21,198 nt of DNA. Source: a virus. The translations under genes and the position numbers were made by a program. The stretch covers positions 1 through 21,198 of the IMG/VR virus record IMGVR_UViG_3300024339_000099, one strand, 5' to 3'. Under the pieces are notes generated by a model. That model saw only the letters and a program-made list of their open reading frames with translations. It made no database searches and was not told the origin of the DNA. Of this stretch, positions 1 through 6,228 are shown one piece after another (the first letter of the stretch is position 1; the number at the start of each line of letters is the position of its first letter).

Positions 1-1615
1 ACTGTCCTATATCAACGAGATTGCCGTTTATACCAAGGTAAGTATCAATCCAACCACCAATCTCATCCAAGAGATCTTCTTCTTCTTTGTTTGGATCTGT
101 GGGATTAGTACCTGTTATAACAGAAGAGCCACCAAACTCTTCCACAAACTCTTCTACATTATTCTGTAACATAATAGTTTCTATAGGTTTAGTCTCACCC
201 AATAATCCACCATTAGGTCCGTCTGGGTTTTTGCCAACCAATTCCTTTGGTTCAGGAGAACTACCACCCTCAATAGGATTATATGCTAGTTTACCGCGAT
301 CAATAGAATCTTTACGAACTTTAATTCTTGTAAAATATCCACCCGAAACAAATTCGTGTACAGATGATACAATTAAATATCTACCCGATAATAATAAATC
401 AACGTGGTCTGTTTCTTCAATTTCAGCATGACCAGTTTTAGCAAATATAATTTCAACCATAGTTCCTGGTGTTAATCTAACATCACCATATAATTTAACT
501 GAATGTTCTAGTTGTGCCATATTAGACATAATAGATCTTCTTATATTACCAGATAAAGCCATATGTTCATGTATCCCAACTTCACCCATATCTGCTCTTG
601 CTAATGCATTTGTATTGTAATAAAGATTATGAGTACCCACTATATTACTATAACTTAAACCATTAATATTAAAATCAGGATGCATAATAAGATCTTTATC
701 CATCAAAGGTGGTTTATTATCCATAGCATTATAATCGGACAGTTTATATGATTTAGTACCCCAATCTAATATATGACTTCTAGTAGTATAAGCACCATCC
801 TTTAATGCTTTATAAGGAGAGAATCCTAGGTTAGATGATACTTCAAGTATACTTCTTCTTTTATGTGAATATTGTCCGTCCGTAAAGGCTTCACCCTGTT
901 CAAAAAAGTGTTGTTCGTATCTTTCATACGGTTCAGCCGTCACCATTTCATTATAAGAAGTCATAACAACCTTAGAACCGTTAGATGAACCATTGAAGAT
1001 TTCATACGAGAAATAAGGAGAACCATTATCACTCATTGTCTTAGATAATATTTGTGATATAGCATCCGAGTAAGATATCTTAGGTGGTATATAAGTCATA
1101 ATACCAGCCGAGGATGTATCCTTTACATCTAACTTCTCACCCTCAATATTATTTTCACGATATAGTTCTTCTAATATTTCAACTGGAGTACCTTTAAGAA
1201 CATGCTCTACTTTTTTTAATTTTGAGATAAACCCAAATGTAGATATACATCTAATCTTATATACTTGAATATCAGGTTTAGGTCTACCATATAAAGGTAT
1301 ATCAAGGATATACCAATCCGATTGAAGATCTGCGGCTTCTTCACCTTCTTTAATTTGTTTTCTTAATACCATAGTAATCTTTTCATTACCAGTAATATTA
1401 AGGTCTTCCATCATATTGATACCATCCGTGATATCAAATTCTGCCATCAGTGCTTGTTGGTATATGGATTCCGTTACAATAACCTTTGAAACTAATGCAG
1501 TAATATCTCTTTCTTTGCCATTAGAAGAAAATATTTTAATGCCTAGCTTATGCGAAGAAGGATCACCACCTTCACTTGTTGATGTGGTTTTATGTAAACC
1601 TGATGTATTAGCCAT
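1..1615 (-). CDS. Baseplate hub protein, gp27-like (partial, 3' end outside window)
   Basis: The minus frame is open from an ATG at 1615 to the window edge, giving 538 visible residues and no stop. It overlaps the end of gp53 by 8 nt, with an AAGAAG-like ribosome site inside gp53. The N-terminal ~400 residues alternate beta-rich and polar stretches. Around residues 395-450 there is a typical hub pattern (SVKLYGDVRLTPGTMVEI, then SGRYLIVSSVHEF and GGYFTRIKVRKDS), as in gp27-type/gpD-type hub proteins where the tail tube meets the spike. A Pro/Gly/Glu-rich linker follows from about residue 465. It is the third gene of a leftward late baseplate operon after gp48 and gp53. Hub identity is inferred from this motif and from context. 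Whether a lysozyme or spike domain (gp5) is fused downstream cannot be seen. Confidence 0.7.
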   Translation of the reverse strand, partial: MANTSGLHKTTSTSEGGDPSSHKLGIKIFSSNGKERDITALVSKVIVTESIYQQALMAEFDITDGINMMEDLNITGNEKITMVLRKQIKEGEEAADLQSDWYILDIPLYGRPKPDIQVYKIRCISTFGFISKLKKVEHVLKGTPVEILEELYRENNIEGEKLDVKDTSSAGIMTYIPPKISYSDAISQILSKTMSDNGSPYFSYEIFNGSSNGSKVVMTSYNEMVTAEPYERYEQHFFEQGEAFTDGQYSHKRRSILEVSSNLGFSPYKALKDGAYTTRSHILDWGTKSYKLSDYNAMDNKPPLMDKDLIMHPDFNINGLSYSNIVGTHNLYYNTNALARADMGEVGIHEHMALSGNIRRSIMSNMAQLEHSVKLYGDVRLTPGTMVEIIFAKTGHAEIEETDHVDLLLSGRYLIVSSVHEFVSGGYFTRIKVRKDSIDRGKLAYNPIEGGSSPEPKELVGKNPDGPNGGLLGETKPIETIMLQNNVEEFVEEFGGSSVITGTNPTDPNKEEEDLLDEIGGWIDTYLGINGNLVDIGQ

Positions 1616-2396
1616 TAATTAACTTCTTATATGTACGTGAAAAATCTTCGATATAATGTGATTTTAATACCTTTATATCCATGAATGAATCATTGACACC
1701 CACTTCATAATTATAATTAGTTATTTTATATAATGAGGGAATTGGATATATTTCGTCAACAGAATACGTTATACGAGGTACAACAACACCATCAATCGAT
1801 TCATAATGATGTGCAGATTCGTTTTGATTTTGTAATGTGAATGTGTAATTGCTAGATCCTTGAGAAACAACTTCACCCGAAGTCAATCCAGTAATTTCTT
1901 CAGTTGAATTAAAATTGCCCGATAATTCCCCTAATGTTAAACTATTCATATCCAAATCAATATCAATAATCTTTGCGGTATATCCGGTTTCACTTCCCTG
2001 AATAGTTTCACCTTTAACAAAGGATTTGGTATAAAATAAATGATCCTCACCGGTACCACCGGAATTAACATAACCAGTTAAAGTATGATATGGATATTTC
2101 AATTCAATATAAGTTTGAAGTTCAGTATATCCTTTAGGCCAAGAATGCATACCATTTATAAGGTGATTATTAATCATAAAGAAAGTCCAATAATAATCTG
2201 GTGTATCGTATAACTCTTGTGATACCTGATCAGGTCTTGAACCATCTAATATCTGATAATATGTATATGAATTAGAATCATCAAGATTAATAGTTGCCTT
2301 GACATGTTTAAACAAATCAATGATAATATTTTTATTATTATTATTATCACCAAAATCATAAGGTGATAATGGAAAGTTTTTAAAGAAATTTGACAT
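1608..2396 (-). CDS. 53: Baseplate wedge subunit gp53
   Basis: A 262-aa protein whose N-terminus (FFKNFPLSPYDFG, then a hydrophobic/polar alternation and LYDTPDYYWTFFMINN around residues 60-80) matches the gp53 family of T4-like phages. gp53 completes the baseplate wedge and joins wedges around the hub. T4 gp53 is about 196 aa, so this one carries extra sequence. The insert at roughly residues 110-190 is Gly/Ser/Thr-rich (GYVNSGGTGEDHLF, FTKS-KGETIQG) and looks like a beta-rich decoration domain. The ATG at 2396 follows an AAGGG ribosome site. It lies 19 bp after gp48 and overlaps the hub gene. The call rests on the recognisable N-terminal half and operon position. Confidence 0.82.
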   Translation of the reverse strand: MSNFFKNFPLSPYDFGDNNNNKNIIIDLFKHVKATINLDDSNSYTYYQILDGSRPDQVSQELYDTPDYYWTFFMINNHLINGMHSWPKGYTELQTYIELKYPYHTLTGYVNSGGTGEDHLFYTKSFVKGETIQGSETGYTAKIIDIDLDMNSLTLGELSGNFNSTEEITGLTSGEVVSQGSSNYTFTLQNQNESAHHYESIDGVVVPRITYSVDEIYPIPSLYKITNYNYEVGVNDSFMDIKVLKSHYIEDFSRTYKKLING

Positions 2397-2415
2397 GTAT
2401 TAACCCTTATATAGT

Positions 2416-3174
2416 TTAATATTGCATTAATAATTGAATATCACCCTGACTAAGAACTTTAGTTTCTTGGAATGATAAAGTCAGATCAACCTCAATAGGA
2501 GCACCATCAGAGAATGTTAAGTTTGTTGATGCATTAAACGTTGAGTTACAACCAACAAGGAATGATTCATAGATTTGTGGAATAAATTTATTAACTTGAC
2601 CATCATGCTTATGAAACTTTATTTCCCATTTGGGCGGGTATGATAAAATAGTATTATTACCAGGTTGTGAAGCAGCATAGATATGTTTCCTGAAGAATTC
2701 ATGTATATTTTTGATAAGAACAGAGTCTGCTTGACTATCCGCAACAAGTTTGAATTGAAAGGTGTTTGCTCTCATTGTCATATTCTGAAATGTTGTGACA
2801 GTATTAGGGTTTATAGCAATACCGTTTTCCTTTTTATAAACATCACCAATTTTATCTACACCAGGAACTCCCGATGATTTTAACATTTGACCCGCAAGTA
2901 ATGCTTTTAGTTCTGGTGACTGTTCAAGTGCTGCCGTTTTCCCTTTAAGTTTCGATGCAAGTTGATCAGCATTTTTACCAGCCAAATCCCCCATATCACC
3001 GAACATCCCCATATCAAATGTGCCATAGGATGCACCCGCAGCACTAACCAAACTTGAAGGACAATATAAAGTTACAGATCCAATCATATCACCCTTTGCT
3101 TTACCAAGGGCTTTAAATGTTACAAAGTTTGCTTTAGACTCTGATAAATTTCTTGGATATGTTAAGTTTGCCAT
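2416..3174 (-). CDS. 48: Baseplate tail-tube cap gp48
   Basis: A 252-aa protein. The C-terminal half (from about residue 130: FQNMTMRANTFQFKLVADS, a long helix, PPKWEIKFHKH, then VDLTLSFQETKVLSQGDI at the end) has the tube-like fold signature shared by gp48 of marine T4-like phages. There gp48 caps the baseplate hub and starts tube polymerisation together with gp54. The N-terminal ~110 residues are Gly/Ala/Met-rich and variable. At 252 aa it is shorter than T4 gp48 (about 364 aa). It is the first gene of the leftward baseplate operon, 32 bp downstream of a TATAAATA late-promoter box on the same strand. The ribosome site is weak (GGA). Confidence 0.75.
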   Translation of the reverse strand: MANLTYPRNLSESKANFVTFKALGKAKGDMIGSVTLYCPSSLVSAAGASYGTFDMGMFGDMGDLAGKNADQLASKLKGKTAALEQSPELKALLAGQMLKSSGVPGVDKIGDVYKKENGIAINPNTVTTFQNMTMRANTFQFKLVADSQADSVLIKNIHEFFRKHIYAASQPGNNTILSYPPKWEIKFHKHDGQVNKFIPQIYESFLVGCNSTFNASTNLTFSDGAPIEVDLTLSFQETKVLSQGDIQLLMQY

Positions 3175-3187
3175 AAATTGAATCCGT

Positions 3188-3195
3188 TATAAATA
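3188..3195 (+). promoter_or_regulatory. T4-type late promoter box for gp4
   Basis: An exact TATAAATA, the T4 late-promoter -10 element recognised by gp55-RNA polymerase with the gp33 coactivator, lies 43 nt upstream of the gp4 ATG. The following ribosome site TTAAGGGA sits in the expected mRNA leader. gp33 is encoded in this same window. Confidence 0.7.
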
Positions 3196-3205
3196 GTAAT
3201 ATAGT

Positions 3206-3213
3206 TATTTATA
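3206..3213 (-). promoter_or_regulatory. T4-type late promoter box for gp48-gp53-hub operon
   Basis: An exact TATAAATA on the minus strand, 32 nt upstream of the gp48 start. It lies only 10 bp from the plus-strand box of gp4, so the two late units fire divergently from one 26-bp region. Confidence 0.7.
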
Positions 3214-3237
3214 TACAATGATTTAAGGGATATTATT

Positions 3238-3696
3238 ATGGCATTTAAAACTCACAAAGGTAAATATAAGGTTAAGAAACCAGAAAAATATCTTGGTGAT
3301 TATAAATCTGTTACCTATAGATCACTTTGGGAAAGACAAGCATTTAAATGGTGTGAGGGACGTGAAGATATTATTGGATGGCAATCAGAAGAAACTATAG
3401 TACCTTATAGATGTAAGACTGATAATAAGATGCATAGATACTTTATTGATTTAAAGATTAAGTTCTCTAATGGTAGAATATTACTTGTAGAGATTAAACC
3501 AAAGTGCCAGACAATACCACCAAAGAAACCAGCAAGACAAACTAAACGATATATTAATGAATGTATGACTTATATCAAGAATGAGTGTAAATGGAAAGCA
3601 GCAACAAAGTATGCACAAGATAGAGGATATCACTTCGAAATATGGACGGAAGATACTTTAACAGGTTTAGGTATAAAAATATTACTTAAAGGATAA
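3238..3696 (+). CDS. 4: Head completion protein gp4 (TnsA-like nuclease fold)
   Basis: A 152-aa protein, the same length as T4 gp4 (about 150 aa). It matches that family along its length: KPEKYLGD, YRSLWERQAFKWCE, the pair WQSEETIVPY and HRYFIDLKIKF, then LLVEIKPK and PPKKP, ending in a WKAA..A..RG..FEIWTE block. T4 gp4 (gene 50/4) acts on filled heads before tail joining. The E (WERQAF), D (FIDLKI) and E-I-K (VEIKPK) residues fit a TnsA/PD-(D/E)XK-type active site, suggesting it trims DNA at the head vertex. It has its own late promoter and a good AAGGGA ribosome site. A minus-strand consensus promoter lies just downstream, pointing into this gene. Confidence 0.88.
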   Translation: MAFKTHKGKYKVKKPEKYLGDYKSVTYRSLWERQAFKWCEGREDIIGWQSEETIVPYRCKTDNKMHRYFIDLKIKFSNGRILLVEIKPKCQTIPPKKPARQTKRYINECMTYIKNECKWKAATKYAQDRGYHFEIWTEDTLTGLGIKILLKG

Positions 3697-3728
3697 TAGT
3701 ATCCCCAATTTTCCCCGGTGACAGATCT

Positions 3729-3757
3729 ATTATACTACACTTTATTACAAATGTCAA
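3729..3757 (-). promoter_or_regulatory. Consensus sigma70-type promoter, antisense to gp4
   Basis: On the minus strand, TTGACA (3757-3752), a 17-bp spacer and TATAAT (3734-3729) make a perfect two-hexamer promoter in the gap between gp4 and the 197-aa gene. It fires leftward, through gp4 in antisense and then towards gp48. No minus-strand gene starts immediately downstream. Confidence 0.7.
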
Positions 3758-3777
3758 CCCCTACTAGGAAATAAATT

Positions 3778-4371
3778 ATGGCAGATTCGTTATTTGATAA
3801 ATATGAGAAAGAAGCATTTAGATCAGGTATTGCACCACGCACCGCAGAATCACGTAAATGGTTCATGGATAAATTAAAGAACATTAAAGATTTTAATAGA
3901 AGATCTATACTAAAAGATCCAAATTTAAAGAAGATGAATAGACCAAGAATTGGATCTATGTATATGTTCTTTTATGATCCAAAATTACGTAAGACATTAC
4001 CTTACTATGATAATTTTCCATTAGTGGTTATGGTTGCACCCGCTGATGGTGGTTTTTATGGTATCAACTTACATTATGTTCCACCAGTATTAAGGGCAAA
4101 GTTATTGGATAGTTTATTAATGACTGTTAATAATAAACGTTATGATGAATCTACTAAGATGAAACTGTCTTATGGATTATTATCCTCGGCCGCAAAGTTT
4201 AAGTATTTTAAACCTTGTTATAAAAGATATCTCTTCTCACATATAGAAGCATCAGTGGTACGAGTAGAACCCCCTGAATGGGAACTAGCGACCTTTTTGC
4301 CAGTAGCCATGTTTAAGAAAGCTAAGCAGTCAACAGTTTGGCGTGACTCAAGAAAAACTATCCGAGGATAA
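3778..4371 (+). CDS. Conserved T4-like virion assembly protein (possible gp2-type)
   Basis: A 197-aa basic protein of a family I recognise from marine T4-like phages. Landmarks are NRPRIGSMYMFFYDPK and LPYYDNFPLVV (residues 55-85), GGFYGINLHYVPP..RAKLLD (90-113), YKYFKPCYKRYLFSH (about 140-155) and a C-terminal VWRDSRKTI. There is no signal peptide or membrane segment. It sits directly after gp4 and 2 nt before gp54, with a clear AGGAAAT ribosome site. T4 places gene 2 (DNA end protector) beside gene 4, so a gp2-like head/DNA-end role is possible by position only. I do not see enough to claim it. A head-completion or baseplate assembly role is the inference. Confidence 0.6.
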   Translation: MADSLFDKYEKEAFRSGIAPRTAESRKWFMDKLKNIKDFNRRSILKDPNLKKMNRPRIGSMYMFFYDPKLRKTLPYYDNFPLVVMVAPADGGFYGINLHYVPPVLRAKLLDSLLMTVNNKRYDESTKMKLSYGLLSSAAKFKYFKPCYKRYLFSHIEASVVRVEPPEWELATFLPVAMFKKAKQSTVWRDSRKTIRG

Positions 4372-4373
4372 TA

Positions 4374-5300
4374 ATGAAATTCAAGAATCCTATAGCAGAT
4401 TTATCTGCTCAGATTAATAAACATAAAGGTATAGCAAGAGCAAACTATTTTGCTATAACCTTTTCAGGACCTGCTTCGGTTCAACCCGATACTGTATCAG
4501 TAAATGCTTTATGTGAAAGTGTAACACTTCCTGGAAGAAGTATATCAACTAATGAGTTTGCTCCTGTTGGTGGTCAAATTAAACGACCTTATACATTTAT
4601 CAATGATGATGTAACACTTACATTCTATGTCACAAATGATTTTTATATATACCGTATCTTTGAAAAATGGATGAAACATGTTGTAAATGATGTATCCGGA
4701 TTTGTTGGATATAGAGATCAATATGCTATGCCAATGACAATATCACAACTTGATCTAAATAACAATGAAATCCATCAAGTGATGTTACATAAGGCATTTC
4801 CTATATCAATGGCTATAACACCATTAAGTGTTAGTGATGGTGCATTATCTAAGTTAACCATTGTGATGACCTTTGATAATTTTACAACTAAGGGAAGTAA
4901 CTTTGAGCAGGTTTCATCTACAGCAGATTTTGGGGATGCATTATCAATACCGAATCCTAACATCGCATCATTACCATATAGTCCATTTGGTGATATCCCA
5001 AACCAAGTTGAATTTGATCTAGACTCCGTTAAACAGGGTATTCAAACATCATTGGATGATTCGTTGAATTCTACTATTAATGCCATCAAAGAAAATATAA
5101 CTTCAACTGTCACATCTATAACATCACCTATCTCAGAAGGAGTAAAAGATATATTGGCGGGTGGTAATACTGGTCTTGGTGGTATCACAACACCATCAAC
5201 AGGAGTTGGGTTTCTTGACGATATTATTGGTGAAGTTAACACAGGAATTACGTCTATAACTAATAGAGCATCAACGGGTTTATCAAACTTGATTGGATAA
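4374..5300 (+). CDS. 54: Baseplate tail-tube initiator gp54
   Basis: A 308-aa protein close to T4 gp54 in length (about 320 aa). The central 150 residues follow the tail-tube fold: SVTLPGRSI, then INDDVTLTFYVTNDFYIYRIFEKWM, a D..SG.VGYRDQY segment, and MLHKAFPISMAITPLS followed by LTIVMTFDNF. T4 gp54 has the same order: a strand, a W-containing helix, D-P-V-TG, and a VMF..C.PISVSAPELS-type strand. gp54 sits on gp48 and nucleates gp19 tube polymerisation. The last ~110 residues are Ser/Thr/Ile/Gly-rich with amphipathic repeats and resemble no domain I know. It starts 2 nt after the preceding stop with an AGGATAATA leader, so the two are translationally coupled. Confidence 0.8.
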   Translation: MKFKNPIADLSAQINKHKGIARANYFAITFSGPASVQPDTVSVNALCESVTLPGRSISTNEFAPVGGQIKRPYTFINDDVTLTFYVTNDFYIYRIFEKWMKHVVNDVSGFVGYRDQYAMPMTISQLDLNNNEIHQVMLHKAFPISMAITPLSVSDGALSKLTIVMTFDNFTTKGSNFEQVSSTADFGDALSIPNPNIASLPYSPFGDIPNQVEFDLDSVKQGIQTSLDDSLNSTINAIKENITSTVTSITSPISEGVKDILAGGNTGLGGITTPSTGVGFLDDIIGEVNTGITSITNRASTGLSNLIG

Positions 5301-5335
5301 AGAATACAATATTATTATTATTACAGGAGAATATA

Positions 5336-6040
5336 ATGGCATTACCTAGAATTAATACACCAAAATATACATTGGTTATACCTAGTACACAAGAAGAAAT
5401 TGAATACAGACCTTACCTAGTCAAAGAAGAAAAGATTCTTATGATGGGCATTGAAACTAACGATCAAAAGCAAATGATAACAGCATTACGTGATGTCATT
5501 TCTGGTTGCACTGACGGCAAAGTAAATGTTGATAAACTTCCTATGTTTGATATGGAATATATCTTCTTAAAGATTCGTGCTAAATCAGTTGGCGAAATTG
5601 CTAAGATTGGTGTCAAATGTACTTCATGCGAAACCAAGAATGAAATAGAAATCAATCTAGACAAAGTTAAAGTGTCGGGTGAAATGAAAGGATCTGAGAA
5701 GATTCAATTAACAGATGAAATTGGAATTGTATTAAAATATCCTACCGTGAAGGGTATCAAGCAACAATTATCATCTAAAAATGATGACAGAGATAATGCA
5801 ATGGGAGCAGTAGTATCTTCTATTGAATCTATTTACGATAAAGAAAGTGTATATCTTGCTCAAGATGAAACTCCAGCAAATCTACTAGCATTTCTAGAAT
5901 CATTAACTTCAACACAATTTGTGAAGATATCAGAGTATTTTGATGATATGCCAAAACTAAAACATGACATTGACTTCAAATGTGTATCGTGTGGTGAAGA
6001 TAACTCTGTAGTGTTGGAAGGTCTACAAAGTTTTTTTTAG
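5336..6040 (+). CDS. 26: Baseplate hub assembly protein gp26 (T4 baseplate family)
   Basis: A 234-aa protein, near T4 gp26 (208 aa). The N-terminal block (LPRINTPKYTLVIPST, YRPYLVKEEKILMM, then IDKLP-type and FDMEYIFLKIRAKSVGE) is typical of the phage T4-type baseplate family. Two CxxC pairs (Cys95/Cys98 and Cys216/Cys219) can form a zinc ribbon. gp26 is needed for hub assembly and works with gp51. The gene ends in Phe-Phe-stop encoded by an eight-T run from which the -1 frame reads straight into the gp51-like ORF. The ribosome site is a strong AGGAGA. It is followed by gp51 and the tape-measure gene, an order like the tail-chaperone/tape-measure order of other phages. Confidence 0.87.
   Translation: MALPRINTPKYTLVIPSTQEEIEYRPYLVKEEKILMMGIETNDQKQMITALRDVISGCTDGKVNVDKLPMFDMEYIFLKIRAKSVGEIAKIGVKCTSCETKNEIEINLDKVKVSGEMKGSEKIQLTDEIGIVLKYPTVKGIKQQLSSKNDDRDNAMGAVVSSIESIYDKESVYLAQDETPANLLAFLESLTSTQFVKISEYFDDMPKLKHDIDFKCVSCGEDNSVVLEGLQSFF
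6016..6039 (+). promoter_or_regulatory. Candidate -1 ribosomal frameshift signal at end of gp26
   Basis: The heptamer T TTT TTT (6031-6037) in the gp26 reading frame fits the X XXY YYZ rule, and the stop TAG follows at once (6038-6040). A GGAAGG Shine-Dalgarno-like element (6016-6021) lies 9 nt upstream, the geometry known to stimulate -1 shifting in dnaX. A -1 slip reads TTA GTA TGC and then the ATG of the gp51-like ORF in frame. The only downstream hairpin visible (CATG-TCA-CATG) is weak. Confidence 0.6.
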
Positions 6041-6045
6041 TATGC

Positions 6046-6222
6046 ATGTCACATGATTCATTAGAGAATTATTATAAGACTAATTTTTCTCTAATGCAAC
6101 ATCATAAATATTCTTTATCTGAATTGGATTCAATGATCCCTTGGGAAAGGGAGATATATCTTATGTTATTAGTACAATATATTAAAGAAGAAAACGACCG
6201 AATTAAATCTCAAAACAGGTAA
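6046..6222 (+). CDS. 51: gp51-like baseplate hub assembly catalyst, probably made by frameshift
   Basis: A 58-aa ORF (MSHDSLENYYKTNFSLMQHH... to ...ENDRIKSQNR) that is helical and charged. Its central motif SLSELDSMIPWEREIYLMLL resembles the short T4 gp51 family (Pro-Trp-Glu-Arg followed by a hydrophobic helix). In T4 gp51 is a catalyst for hub assembly and is absent from the virion. The ATG at 6046 has no ribosome site at usual spacing. Instead the frame is open back to 6004 inside gp26 and is in the -1 phase after the T8 slippery run, so a gp26-gp51 fusion of about 295 aa is predicted. It ends 6 nt before the tape-measure ATG. The family assignment is by size, motif and position. Confidence 0.7.
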   Translation: MSHDSLENYYKTNFSLMQHHKYSLSELDSMIPWEREIYLMLLVQYIKEENDRIKSQNR

Positions 6223-6228
6223 AAAATA

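Noticed and set aside
87-431. Plus-strand 114-codon ORF
   Set aside because: It is a shadow of the gp27-like hub gene, which is open on the minus strand through the whole segment.
2299-2327. TTGACA-N17-GATAAT on the plus strand inside gp53
   Set aside because: It is close to consensus but antisense within a coding region, on the opposite strand from all other promoters, and leads to no gene. Likely chance in AT-rich DNA.
6103-6111. CATAAATAT late-promoter-like sequence in the gp51 ORF
   Set aside because: It differs from TATAAATA at the first base and lies inside coding sequence. It is too weak to claim a promoter for the tape-measure gene.
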